A stretch of 64,000 nucleotides of DNA from positions 1,674,001 to 1,738,000 of the forward strand of contig NZ_CP115921.1 of NCBI RefSeq assembly GCF_040412085.2. Reading direction: 5' to 3'. The DNA is from Vibrio sp. CB1-14. GTDB lineage: Bacteria; Pseudomonadota; Gammaproteobacteria; Enterobacterales; Vibrionaceae. The notes beneath the pieces are model-generated. The model searched no databases. It was not told where the DNA came from and saw only the letters and a program-made list of their open reading frames with translations. Position numbers and translations under genes: made by a program. Positions 1 to 9,187 of the stretch are shown in pieces (within the stretch, counting starts at the first letter, position 1; each line of letters begins with the position of its first letter).

Positions 1-43
1 ACAGCCCAAGAGAAATTATTGAGGTTACTGTAAGTGCTTTCAT
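1..43 (-). CDS. Exported protein, N-terminal fragment cut by the window edge
   Basis: An ATG at 43-41 on the minus strand opens a frame that runs off the left edge after 14 codons (MKALTVTSIISLGL). It starts with a lysine and turns hydrophobic, as a signal peptide does. An AGGAG ribosome-binding site (55-51) overlaps the TAG stop of the LruC-domain gene, and the gap is only 10 bases, so the two genes are very likely one operon. The function cannot be read from so little sequence. Confidence 0.7.
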   Translation of the reverse strand, partial: MKALTVTSIISLGL

Positions 44-53
44 GATATTTCTC

Positions 54-2198
54 CTATGGGATGTAGCATTTGTCAGGGGTTGCGAATTGCGATTCAAACC
101 AGTTTTCCGCTTGCTCACCGCTCGATTCCGCGTACGTTGCATACTGTGGATATGCCGCTAATAGATCCGTGGTTTCCGTTGGCCATAACCACTCGTCGTT
201 AACCATAATTGCCCAAGGCAAGTTTTCGGCTGTTTTGAAATAGGTGTTGGTAGAAGCATTACTGACATCTCGTCCAAGACCTGCGAATAAATCAGCGTCG
301 AATTGCTCAGTTGGTTCGTAGTTTGGCAAGTGAACTTCCCATTTTCTTCCTGGCTGGAAGTACCCTGCCCCATGGTAGTAATCTGGAGTTGCAAAGATAA
401 ATGGGTCATATGGCATAGACATCATCGAAGAGGTATTAGTACCGTCTTTAACGTTTACATGAAGCGTAAAGTTGAGCTGTACATCTTCTGCGCCACATGA
501 CATCAATGTACGGTGGAAGTCACAACCATCGAGTTTGTACACTGTCGTATCTTCACTAATCACGAAAATGGCTTCGTTCGATATCTGTTCTAGACCGCTG
601 GTCTCAGACTGAACGTCATTTTTGATTAAGCGCGTTGTATCAGTATCAATGTCACTTCGGTTAAGTCCTTTAAGACGAAGCGCGAATCCATTGTGATATG
701 ACGCTCCTACCGCTCCTAGGTAACCGTCGATTTTAGATTTGACGACATTGCCATCACGAAGGATTTCTGTAATTCGGTAACTGACAACCACATCATTCAT
801 GTCGTAGTCCGCGGTATAAGGCCAGTTATCCTCAAAAGCAACGGTCACATAATCTGTTGCGTTAGGATAGTAGCGTACTGACAAGCCGTCACCCGTTACG
901 GTTAATGGATGGTCTTCCACCTCACCCGATAGCGCGCCGCCAGCGTATCCTAACCCTTCCTGCTGACTAAAACGGAAACGACTCCAGGTCGTACCAATAT
1001 AAGCCGCTGCATCGACGGTAAACACTAAGTTGTTGTTTCCCGCTTGTAGCTGCCTATCTGCAAATACCTGCTCTCCCTCATCCGCAAAGTCACCATCTTG
1101 GTTCCAATCAAACCATGCTGATAGGTAGCCTGTAGTGGAGGCATTGACCGCGATAATGCTATCGAGACCTGGTTCAATAGCGGTGACAAAACCCACACCA
1201 TCTTCATCATCCAAACCCGTATCATCATCCGCTAAATTATTTACGCGACCATCTTGCTCTCCATCCGGCTCTGAATCACCAAGCCAAGTTACCCCATCAC
1301 GTCCGTGCCTTGGTCCATTGTCTGCCAATTTGGTTTGGTAGGTCGTTGGTGCATCACCAAAATCAACCTGTGAGTCTTCATCAATGATTGGGGCGTTGGC
1401 ACAGCGAGCACCATCGTTTTGGTTTGAATTCGGCCCAAAAGCAAACAATTGTGCCGTCACGTTGCCGTTTCCAATGTCAGACGCGTTATCTGGCGACAAG
1501 TCGATTCGAAAAATGTGGCCATCGGAATTACGTGATACATAGTAGTAGCCATTGACGTCAAAATAGCCAGCTCCAAAAGTCCCTGTCACTCCAGTATCAC
1601 CAATGTACGTCTCCTGTCCGGTTTCAACGTTAAAAGAGTAAAGCCCGCCTGAACCGTTATCGATACCATAAAGCTTGCCATCACTTGGATGAAAAGCGAA
1701 ATCCGTTAGATTGACAACGCCTCGTGTTGTGACTCGCTCGACGCTCAGTACTGCGCTCGGATCACTGTTTAACGGTGTAAGATCCACCTTAAACAACCCT
1801 TTGTTCTTACGATATAGGTAGTAAACACTTTCATAAACATCGCCGACAAAAAAGGTATGATCCGTAGGTAGGCCAGAGGTGTTCAGTATTTCAGCCTGAA
1901 AATCACCGCCAAGTCGCACCAAACGTTTGTTTGTGGTGTCGTAGCCGTAGATGTAACGCCCATCAAAATCAAAGCCCACACCATTGATGTTTGCATTTAA
2001 ACCGGTATCTCCTTGCAGTAGGCTCGATTGGCCGGTAACTAGGTTAACGCCGTAAACTTGAACCGGAGTCGATTGAAAAAGATAAGCTTTACTCGGACAG
2101 GTATCAAAAGGTGCTGCTTGGACGCTTGTCGCCAGCAACGTTGCAGCAAGACTGCCTCCGATCCCTGTGAGTGTTTTGACTTTGTTTGCGAGTACCAT
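54..2198 (-). CDS. Exported LruC-domain protein with DUF6923 and GEVED regions
   Basis: This is a 714-residue secreted or surface protein with a signal peptide ending near residue 28 (ATSVQAA). Residues about 38-235 form a repeat-rich beta region of the DUF6923 type (SLYAIDxxTG-like motifs). Residues about 280-435 hold a Ca-binding-like DxDxD segment (FDWNQDGDFADEGE) and end in the GEVEDHPL motif of GEVED domains. The C-terminal third (about 445-710) has the FED.WP...DYDMNDVV signature of LruC domains, first named in Leptospira. No catalytic motif is visible, so a surface, adhesive or matrix role is inference. It is followed 10 bases later by another exported protein. The upstream gap to the DMT transporter (115 bases) shows no clear terminator. 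Confidence 0.85.
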   Translation of the reverse strand: MVLANKVKTLTGIGGSLAATLLATSVQAAPFDTCPSKAYLFQSTPVQVYGVNLVTGQSSLLQGDTGLNANINGVGFDFDGRYIYGYDTTNKRLVRLGGDFQAEILNTSGLPTDHTFFVGDVYESVYYLYRKNKGLFKVDLTPLNSDPSAVLSVERVTTRGVVNLTDFAFHPSDGKLYGIDNGSGGLYSFNVETGQETYIGDTGVTGTFGAGYFDVNGYYYVSRNSDGHIFRIDLSPDNASDIGNGNVTAQLFAFGPNSNQNDGARCANAPIIDEDSQVDFGDAPTTYQTKLADNGPRHGRDGVTWLGDSEPDGEQDGRVNNLADDDTGLDDEDGVGFVTAIEPGLDSIIAVNASTTGYLSAWFDWNQDGDFADEGEQVFADRQLQAGNNNLVFTVDAAAYIGTTWSRFRFSQQEGLGYAGGALSGEVEDHPLTVTGDGLSVRYYPNATDYVTVAFEDNWPYTADYDMNDVVVSYRITEILRDGNVVKSKIDGYLGAVGASYHNGFALRLKGLNRSDIDTDTTRLIKNDVQSETSGLEQISNEAIFVISEDTTVYKLDGCDFHRTLMSCGAEDVQLNFTLHVNVKDGTNTSSMMSMPYDPFIFATPDYYHGAGYFQPGRKWEVHLPNYEPTEQFDADLFAGLGRDVSNASTNTYFKTAENLPWAIMVNDEWLWPTETTDLLAAYPQYATYAESSGEQAENWFESQFATPDKCYIP

Positions 2199-2313
2199 GA
2201 GTTATTCCCTATGCTGATGGCTTAACTCTAGAGATACAAAACACGTGCCAAAACTTAAATTGTTTAATATCAGAAAGTTACACTACAGCTGATACATATT
2301 TTTAATATGAGAA

Positions 2314-3270
2314 TCAATTTGAACTGCTCGATGAAGAATGTGGTACTTTCATGGTGTGATTTATCCACCGAAACGCAGACTTTAAAACTGGCACTAGACC
2401 ACCAAACACAATCATTCCAATACCAAACATCTGCATAGTTGAAAATGAGGTGTCAAAAAGAGCAAATTGGAAAATGGCAGTAAAGATCAAGTTGGTGTAA
2501 ATAAGTGGCGCGACCTGAGTATTGGTTTCAGCCGATTTGTAGGCTTGGTAGCGACAAACTTGTGTGTTAATGATCATCACAGTAAGTAGCAAAATAACCA
2601 TCATCGTTTCGACACCTAGCCATTTAAAAGCCACCGTAACCAGTTCTGCCGACATCCCTAGCGACGAGTAATAGAAAATACCAACTGGGGTTAATAACAT
2701 CCCTGCAAGTAAAAACGTCCAAGCGTTGTTCTCAACGCCCGACAACTCACCTTTGGATGCCCTATGTAGGCTGAGCTGCGATCCTGCATTAAACACACCT
2801 GCCATCAACCCTATGATGAGCTCTGTTTTTAAAGTAAAGCCTTCGGTATCCCCGGCAAGAAAGATCACGCCCAAAAAGGTAATAATTAGAGCCGCAATGG
2901 TCTGTATCGAAAGTGGAATTCGGAAAAGAAACTTTTCGAACAGTGCTATGAACAGCGGGCCGGTTCCGAACAACACCACACTTTCTAACAAAGACAGTTT
3001 ACCTAACGCATAGATAAAGCAAAACTGACAGGCGGCGATACATAAAGATCGAATCATCAATACACGGTGCATTGATGTCGGCGGAATACGAAGACCACGG
3101 ACTGTAAGAAAAGCAAACAATACAATCGCAGGCATCCAAAACCGCAACAGCGTTATTTCAACAGCAGCAAACTGAGTGGCTAAGTATTGAGTCACGAGCC
3201 CTGTTACCGCTAAGCTAAGTGTTGAAAATAGCATATACATAATAGCTTTAGTGTTGTGACTGACTCGCAC
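2314..3270 (-). CDS. EamA/DMT-family inner-membrane transporter
   Basis: The 318-residue protein has ten predicted membrane helices arranged as two EamA repeats (about 8-140 and 155-295), the standard drug/metabolite transporter layout. The start is a GTG at 3270 with AGGGGA five bases upstream. The C-terminus is a hydrophilic serine-rich tail. It is divergent from a LysR regulator 104 bases away, a common arrangement in which the regulator controls the transporter. The substrate cannot be told from sequence; members export amino acids, nucleosides or drugs. Confidence 0.85.
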   Translation of the reverse strand: MRVSHNTKAIMYMLFSTLSLAVTGLVTQYLATQFAAVEITLLRFWMPAIVLFAFLTVRGLRIPPTSMHRVLMIRSLCIAACQFCFIYALGKLSLLESVVLFGTGPLFIALFEKFLFRIPLSIQTIAALIITFLGVIFLAGDTEGFTLKTELIIGLMAGVFNAGSQLSLHRASKGELSGVENNAWTFLLAGMLLTPVGIFYYSSLGMSAELVTVAFKWLGVETMMVILLLTVMIINTQVCRYQAYKSAETNTQVAPLIYTNLIFTAIFQFALFDTSFSTMQMFGIGMIVFGGLVPVLKSAFRWINHTMKVPHSSSSSSN

Positions 3271-3354
3271 GTTATCCCCTACTGCTGTTTTCTAGTTTAT
3301 TGGTATTGTAGTGAGGGGCGTCACTGAAAAATAGCGAGTTTTTGTTAACTATGC

Positions 3355-3371
3355 TGTAAGTAAAACTTACA
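3355..3371. promoter_or_regulatory. Perfect palindrome TGTAAGT-AAA-ACTTACA in LysR/DMT intergenic region
   Basis: Two 7-base arms separated by AAA form a perfect inverted repeat starting with T and ending with A, the shape of a LysR-type operator. It ends three bases before the first possible ATG (3375) of the LysR gene and lies 85 bases upstream of the divergent transporter. Binding by the adjacent regulator is inference. Confidence 0.55.
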
Positions 3372-3374
3372 TAA

Positions 3375-4289
3375 ATGGATCGAATGATGAAGCAACATGT
3401 CGCGTTAAAATCACTTTATTCGTTTGTCGCTGTCGCTGAATTAGGAAGTATGACGATGGCGGCTGAACGACTTTTTGTTAGTCATTCCGCTGTCAGTCAA
3501 GCCATCAAAAGCTTAGAGACCCAGCTAGATACTAAGCTGTTTCACCGACTAGGACGCACCGTATCACTCACTCGTGAGGGAAAAGCGTACTATCGAGAAG
3601 TCGCGCCTGCACTAGAAAAAATAGTACAAGCGAGTGAAACCTTGCTAAAGCGCAAGCACGATGAGCGTTTAACCATTAACATGGTAAACTCCCTCGCGCT
3701 CCATTGGTGGATCCCTCGCGTCGAAAAACTACAGCAAGCAATTCCAAACCTTGATGCCAGAATTTCTAATCTAATAGGGCCGTTCGACCTAGAACGAGAA
3801 GGTGTGGATGTCGCGATCGTCCATGGCAAAATTGATGATTGGCAACAGTATTACTGTGAAAAGCTAGGTGATGACGAGTTAGTTATGGTCTGCAGCCCTA
3901 GCCTTTTAGAGACGCTACCTTCAGATGATTTAACAACACTTGTCAGCAATAACCCAATCATCTGGGTAACCAATGATCGGCGTAAACACGACTGGGAGGT
4001 TTGGAGCCAAGCCCATGCGCTTTCGATTCCAAGCTCGCCACGTTCACTCACGTTCAATGCATCAGTTCAAGCGATCCACGCCGCCATTCGTAGCTTAGGT
4101 CTATTAGTGACACATCGACTGTTTATCAAAGATGAAGTGGACAATCAGTTATTGGTAGAGGTGGGGAAAGCGGTCGTCAATCCACACCAAGAATACTACT
4201 TCGCCTGCCCACCCGAAAAGCTTAAGCTAGAGAGTACATTAGCACTGAGAGGATGGCTTAAATCAGAGTTCGCCACCAGCAAGCAATAA
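3375..4289 (+). CDS. LysR-family transcriptional regulator
   Basis: The protein has up to 304 residues, with an N-terminal winged helix-turn-helix (about 10-70, with the AVAELGSMTMAAERLFVSHS recognition region) and a periplasmic-binding-protein-like effector domain (about 95-295). Three ATGs lie close together (3375, 3384, 3387). None has a strong ribosome-binding site, and the first touches the palindrome, so 3384 or 3387 could be the true start. It resembles the GcvA/AmpR-like LysR branch. It probably regulates the divergent DMT transporter and itself; the effector is unknown. Confidence 0.88.
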   Translation: MDRMMKQHVALKSLYSFVAVAELGSMTMAAERLFVSHSAVSQAIKSLETQLDTKLFHRLGRTVSLTREGKAYYREVAPALEKIVQASETLLKRKHDERLTINMVNSLALHWWIPRVEKLQQAIPNLDARISNLIGPFDLEREGVDVAIVHGKIDDWQQYYCEKLGDDELVMVCSPSLLETLPSDDLTTLVSNNPIIWVTNDRRKHDWEVWSQAHALSIPSSPRSLTFNASVQAIHAAIRSLGLLVTHRLFIKDEVDNQLLVEVGKAVVNPHQEYYFACPPEKLKLESTLALRGWLKSEFATSKQ

Positions 4290-4330
4290 GACGTAGCTTT
4301 TAAACGCCCTATTGCCGCATCACACTATCG

Positions 4331-6238
4331 TTATACTTCTTGAGCTAGGTAGTATTGATTTTTCCCTGCTCTCTTGGCCTGATACATGGCTTGATCTGCT
4401 GCCGTAACGACTAGCGTCAGTGGTGTCTTAGACTCTTTCTTCCACGACACGACACCGATACTCGCTGACACATGACAATGTTGGCCATCGATAACAATGG
4501 GCGTTTTCAAAAGATAGAGCAATCGTTCAAGGTGTATATCTAGTTTACCGTCTTCTTCTAGGCCAATTAAGAACTCATCGCCAGACAAGCGTGAGACTAA
4601 TGAGTAGGCAGGCGCACCTTCCTTGAGTCTGTTGGCGACAATCCGTAACAACTCATCTCCTGTCGCATGTCCATATTTATCGTTGATTGCTTTGAATCCA
4701 TCAAGGTCGATAAACAGTACCCATTGGTCACGGTGAGTCATATGCTTATCTTTTAGTATCTGAAGAGCGGCTGTTCGATTACTTAGTCCCGTTAACACAT
4801 CATGACTCACTTGGTAGTGTAATCGCTGAAGTTCTTGCTCATGAGTGAGATCTCGTAGTGTCACTAAGACCGCTTCTACCCTACCTTTTTGAGACTTAAG
4901 TACACGTACTTGTACATGACAAGGTATTCGCCTTCCAGTAAGTAGGTCAATATCGATATGGTTTTCAACCCGCTCTTTAATTAACAACCGTTTCATATCT
5001 CGACGTGAAAAGCGATCTTTACTTTGCAACTCAATCTCAGTAAAGGACTGGATTGATCCGAACCAATTTCCGGCGGCAGAGTTCATCATTGACACCCTAC
5101 CATGGCGATCCAACACCAGCATGGCATCCATATTTTGTTCAAACACCAATTCAATGAGTGATCTGCGCTGCTCACTAATATAGCGATCAGTAAAGTCCTC
5201 AAATTGCACTAGTGCATGCGCTTCAGACTCTAATGGATGGCAACTTACCATATATCGGCGATCAGAATGATGCTGATGAAGCTCTACCGACTCAACAATA
5301 TTCTGATTGGTAATCGCACTCACTATGTTGTCGATACCAACTCTTGGGTTAAATCGACTTTCTAGCAATGTTCTCGCATTCCTGCTCATTTGCAGATCCT
5401 GGATCTGGTTGTCAGCAAACGGATTGCTATAGATGACATCAAGGCTCGGCGACACCACCAAGATACCCTTTTCCATAACGTCTAATGCGCGAATAATGTA
5501 TCGGTTTTTGCCTTCTAGCTGCTCCAACGCTTTGCTTAGTTGGAGCTCTCGCTCAACTAGGCTTGCCACCATCACATTGAAACATTGGGTAAGTTTTCCA
5601 AGCTCATCATTTTGACATACTGGTAACTCGCGTTGACGTATTCCCTCTTCAATCACCTGTTGCATCGATTGATGCAATGAGTTTAGAGGCATGACAATTA
5701 GAGAGTGCATCACTTTCGCGAAACGCCATGCGAACAAGGAGAGAAGCAAAGACGTTGAAAATAGAGCAATCCACATTTGGCGTTGCTCTAGCATCAACCT
5801 TTCGTGTGATACCCAAACACGTAACTCGCCAAGATTTTCCTCTCCAAGACGTATTCGCTGAGTTTGGCTTTCAATTGCGATATCGTCACAAAGCACTGTT
5901 TCAAACTGCCAACGACAACCAGCAGGGAGCCGTAAAATTTTGGCGAGCTCTGCTACCTCTGCATCATCAACGACCGCAGCTAAAATGTCTGGGTCAAACG
6001 AAAGGTTCGACAGTTGCTGTTCAGCAGATAAGCTGTCGTCGAACATCATTGCCGCTTGCAATGTGTTCGCAACGCCCTGAGACAGTATCGTCACCCGTGT
6101 ATCTAGTGCTTTCTTTTGGTAATGAGTCAAAATCAAGATCGTGCCGACACCGACAATAAACACTAAAAACGTGGAAATAAGCCAAGTAGGCAATATCATT
6201 TTATATCGCAACGGCAGCGAAGCAATCCGAGCTAACAT
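4331..6238 (-). CDS. Membrane diguanylate cyclase, YfiN-like, with SGDEF active site
   Basis: This 635-residue protein would make c-di-GMP. Order: membrane helix about 14-36, periplasmic sensor about 38-155 (CHASE8/YfiN-like position), second helix about 156-176, HAMP about 177-232, two PAS-like regions (about 245-345 and 355-460), then a GGDEF domain about 465-630. The signature reads SGDEF (residues 552-556) rather than GGDEF; D and E are kept, and SGDEF enzymes can be active. No RxxD product-inhibition site precedes it. It begins two bases after the YfiR-like gene stops, so all three genes of the operon are co-translated. In Pseudomonas YfiR binds and represses YfiN; the same link here is inference from gene order and domains. 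Confidence 0.9.
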   Translation of the reverse strand: MLARIASLPLRYKMILPTWLISTFLVFIVGVGTILILTHYQKKALDTRVTILSQGVANTLQAAMMFDDSLSAEQQLSNLSFDPDILAAVVDDAEVAELAKILRLPAGCRWQFETVLCDDIAIESQTQRIRLGEENLGELRVWVSHERLMLEQRQMWIALFSTSLLLSLFAWRFAKVMHSLIVMPLNSLHQSMQQVIEEGIRQRELPVCQNDELGKLTQCFNVMVASLVERELQLSKALEQLEGKNRYIIRALDVMEKGILVVSPSLDVIYSNPFADNQIQDLQMSRNARTLLESRFNPRVGIDNIVSAITNQNIVESVELHQHHSDRRYMVSCHPLESEAHALVQFEDFTDRYISEQRRSLIELVFEQNMDAMLVLDRHGRVSMMNSAAGNWFGSIQSFTEIELQSKDRFSRRDMKRLLIKERVENHIDIDLLTGRRIPCHVQVRVLKSQKGRVEAVLVTLRDLTHEQELQRLHYQVSHDVLTGLSNRTAALQILKDKHMTHRDQWVLFIDLDGFKAINDKYGHATGDELLRIVANRLKEGAPAYSLVSRLSGDEFLIGLEEDGKLDIHLERLLYLLKTPIVIDGQHCHVSASIGVVSWKKESKTPLTLVVTAADQAMYQAKRAGKNQYYLAQEV

Positions 6239-6240
6239 TA

Positions 6241-6771
6241 TTATTTTTCCTCTGCCAGTTCCGAAATCGCTAATAGTTGAGCGCGAAGTCGAACACCCGA
6301 TTTCTCTATGTTATTTCGCGAGATCAATGGTTTAATTCGATTATTTACTTTAATAAACGCCAACATACCTCCTAGTGACACAAACTGGACTCCAGTACCT
6401 ATTGTCAAGGCGTGCGGGTATCGCTTTGCTAACTCAACAACGTGTGCACGATCTTGCCCATCAACATACAAAATATGGCAAATCGTTGACTCTGTCTTAT
6501 CACTTTGCGACAGGTCGATGAAACGAGCAGATGATGATTTACTTGCGATAATTTCTGACAAGTAATCACCTATCGAAGATTTTCGAGTAATGCAGTATTG
6601 CGTGACTTTGTCTGACGCTTCCCTTGGCCAATCCGCAAGCATAGGAAAGCGGTATAGATACACAGCTTTAAGCTGGTCGTCGCTCACCGCGGCCCATGCA
6701 CGACTTGGCGCCCAGCTCAGCCATACCACAGTAATCACTAGAAGGCGCCAACTAAACCTGCCTTTCATCAT
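6241..6771 (-). CDS. YfiR-like periplasmic protein (DUF4154)
   Basis: The 176-residue protein has a signal peptide (cleavage near residue 27, SRAWA) and a DUF4154 domain from about 33 to 172. Two cysteines (C60 and C98) remain in the mature protein and could form a disulfide like one of those in Pseudomonas YfiR. YfiR family proteins hold a membrane diguanylate cyclase inactive until envelope stress or redox change. Its start overlaps the stop of the TonB receptor gene (ATGA) and its stop is two bases before the cyclase start. A second ATG at 6768 is an alternative start. Confidence 0.88.
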   Translation of the reverse strand: MMKGRFSWRLLVITVVWLSWAPSRAWAAVSDDQLKAVYLYRFPMLADWPREASDKVTQYCITRKSSIGDYLSEIIASKSSSARFIDLSQSDKTESTICHILYVDGQDRAHVVELAKRYPHALTIGTGVQFVSLGGMLAFIKVNNRIKPLISRNNIEKSGVRLRAQLLAISELAEEK

Positions 6772-8915
6772 CGATGCTCACTTTGAGGATCCCAGTAGCG
6801 CCATTCAACCTGCAACCAATATTGGGTATCGTTTTGGAAAGGACCATAGGCTTGAGGATATTCATAGTTTTCATAAGCACCCAGGTTTTCAACCGTGGCG
6901 GTGAAGCGAGGCCATTGACGAGAATGTTGCCAGCTAAGCGCTAGATCAAGATTCACTACATGCGGCCAACCATTTTGTTCAATCGTTCCGACATTGCTCG
7001 GCACGTCAGTGGCCGACACGTATTGCAAAGCACTACTCACCCACCACTGAGGGGAGATATCCCAAATAGCTTGAGCGTTGATAAAATGATTGGGCTGATT
7101 TTCTAATGCCTTTGCTACTGCAGAGTTCGCCTCACAGATGTTTCCGCTGCAGTAGCCGAGGATCTTTTTGTAGCTATAGTTTGCATTAAGCTGGAGATTT
7201 GAAATAGGTTGCCATTTTGCTGACACCTCACCACCATAGGTTCGCGTCCAGAGCGGATCGACGTATTCTGATGTGTACTGCTCGAAGACAGTTCCCACGC
7301 TTCCTTCAGATGCGCCACCAGGGATTACCCACTGCTGTGCACCAGTACCTGCGTATGCGCGAATATTCTCGTGAATGCTATAAAAGCCATTCAGGTTCAA
7401 CTGCAGCTTTTCACCATGCCAAAAGCGGTATCCCGCTTCTATGGTGTCGACCGTTTCTACTTTAAGCTGGTTATTGCCTTTGTAGAGGTAGCTATAGTAG
7501 TAATCGTAACGATTGCCGTCACTGAAGAGTGCGTTTTCAACATAACCGTTTTGACGGAATGTGGTTGAACGCTCCAAACCTGACGGCGTCACCACAGCAG
7601 AACCCCAACCTGCCCAAAGTGTCTGAGTATCAGCCAGTCTATAATTCAAACGGACTTGAGGCTGGGCATAGGTATCATCCGTTATGTTGTGGTATTGCCA
7701 ACGATTCCCCAGCATTAGCGTGACAGCATCCGTCACTGGAATGGTCCAGTTCGCATAAATACCATAGCTCTGATTTAGATAACTCGGTTTGTCTGCAGAA
7801 CGCAGATATGGGGCAGTAACTTGATCATATCTAGAGTACTGATGGAAACGTTCTTGAATCAAACGAACGTTCCCACCAATCATCAACTGTGTGCCCCACA
7901 GATCATCGAACAAATAGCGGCTGTCCAAATCAAAGCGCACAAAATGGGCGTTTCTATCTGGACCATCGTTGTCGCTGTACGTTAACCAAAGGTCGCTTTC
8001 TATGCGGTCATTGTTGGCTCTCTCATATATATGCGAGCCCCCTGCAAACCACTCCTGTGCGATCATTTTTTGTTCGTAATATTCATGTGCTGGGCGCTGT
8101 GGGAAAAACAAATGAGGATTGTAGTTAGCCCATAAATAGTCTTCCTCAGATCGAATACCACCAGCTTGTACATTGAGCGTATGATTTAAGAACTGATAAT
8201 CAATACGAGCACCAAACCGACCAGTCACGACGTTATAATGCTGCTGGGATTGCACCTTGTCTTCGGTGCTCGCCCATGGTTTATGCTCCAAGTATTCAGC
8301 ATAGCCACTAACATGCGATGAATCACCGATTTGACCGCCGTGATGCAGTTTTACCTCTTTGTAACCATAATTACCAAGGCTGGCAGATACTTTTCCTTTG
8401 GGAGCGTTTTCAGCATCCAGAGTGATAATATTGATAACACCATTGACCGCATTGCCGCCCCAGATGGTTCCTACTGGGCCAAGAAGCACTTCAATTTGAG
8501 CAATATTGTCCATACTGACAGGAATAAGATCCCAATCGACACCTGAGAACATGGCATTGAGCACGCTTCTGCCATCGACCATGACCAGCAAACTATTAGT
8601 TAGCGCTTGATTCGAGCTTTGGGCAGAAATACCCCAGTCATAGTTGGAGAATTTAGCGACATGCAAACCTGGAGCTAAGGCAAGTGCATCGGCAACCGAG
8701 CGCGCACCCGAACGATTTATCTCTTTAGCGGTTATGACATAAACTGCAGCAGGCGTATCGGCTAGGCTTTGTGTGCTTCGAGTACTGGACATCACTTTGG
8801 TTTCTGCGAGGGACGCTAATGGCATATCCAGTAGTGACATAAGATCTTCATCTGCCCACGCTGAAGAAGCAATCAAACTACATAAAAACAAATGGTTATG
8901 GAAAAACGAACGCAT
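6768..8915 (-). CDS. TonB-dependent outer-membrane receptor
   Basis: The protein has 715 residues, with a 21-residue signal peptide (ending SSAWA), a plug domain (about 45-165, with the VYVITAKEINRSGARSVADA segment typical of plugs) and a 22-strand-type barrel to the end. The last strand (YWLQVEWRYW) is followed by a seven-residue tail ending in EHR, so the usual terminal aromatic is not the last residue. It is the first gene of the receptor-YfiR-diguanylate cyclase operon. No ferric siderophore or cobalamin operator was recognised upstream, only a perfect 11-base inverted repeat. The substrate is unknown; the context suggests the receptor feeds or senses a signal relayed to c-di-GMP. Confidence 0.9.
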   Translation of the reverse strand: MRSFFHNHLFLCSLIASSAWADEDLMSLLDMPLASLAETKVMSSTRSTQSLADTPAAVYVITAKEINRSGARSVADALALAPGLHVAKFSNYDWGISAQSSNQALTNSLLVMVDGRSVLNAMFSGVDWDLIPVSMDNIAQIEVLLGPVGTIWGGNAVNGVINIITLDAENAPKGKVSASLGNYGYKEVKLHHGGQIGDSSHVSGYAEYLEHKPWASTEDKVQSQQHYNVVTGRFGARIDYQFLNHTLNVQAGGIRSEEDYLWANYNPHLFFPQRPAHEYYEQKMIAQEWFAGGSHIYERANNDRIESDLWLTYSDNDGPDRNAHFVRFDLDSRYLFDDLWGTQLMIGGNVRLIQERFHQYSRYDQVTAPYLRSADKPSYLNQSYGIYANWTIPVTDAVTLMLGNRWQYHNITDDTYAQPQVRLNYRLADTQTLWAGWGSAVVTPSGLERSTTFRQNGYVENALFSDGNRYDYYYSYLYKGNNQLKVETVDTIEAGYRFWHGEKLQLNLNGFYSIHENIRAYAGTGAQQWVIPGGASEGSVGTVFEQYTSEYVDPLWTRTYGGEVSAKWQPISNLQLNANYSYKKILGYCSGNICEANSAVAKALENQPNHFINAQAIWDISPQWWVSSALQYVSATDVPSNVGTIEQNGWPHVVNLDLALSWQHSRQWPRFTATVENLGAYENYEYPQAYGPFQNDTQYWLQVEWRYWDPQSEHR

Positions 8916-8943
8916 TTACCAACTCTACAAACTACGACACTGG

Positions 8944-8974
8944 TCACCATAAGATACGAAACGTCTTATGGTGA
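8944..8974 (-). promoter_or_regulatory. Perfect 11-base inverted repeat upstream of the TonB-YfiR-DGC operon
   Basis: TCACCATAAGA and its exact complement TCTTATGGTGA are separated by nine bases. The repeat lies 29 bases before the receptor start codon. It could be an operator or, in RNA, an 11-pair hairpin in the 5' leader. There is no T-run after it, so it is not an obvious terminator. No known consensus was recognised. Confidence 0.6.
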
Positions 8975-9187
8975 TATGGATTCCAGCCATTATATCGACG
9001 CTAACTCATTGGTTTTTAGTTAATTTATTTTGTCGCCACGACAAATTACGCTTATTTAAAGGGGAAATATGACTCCAAGATGCAGGAAAATTGCTGTCCA
9101 GAGAGACGATTAAATGCTTGATAGGCTTTACTATCTGCCTCAAGCTCCTACAATGTGCACAAATTTCAAAGTTAAAGGTTTTCATAC

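Noticed and set aside
5728..6159. 143-codon frame opposite the diguanylate cyclase gene
   Set aside because: It lies fully inside a well-supported gene on the other strand and has no ribosome-binding site or recognisable protein pattern.
9069..9113. 14-codon frame with GGGGAA upstream of ylqF
   Set aside because: Very short, separated from ylqF by 74 bases, with no coupling layout; likely chance.
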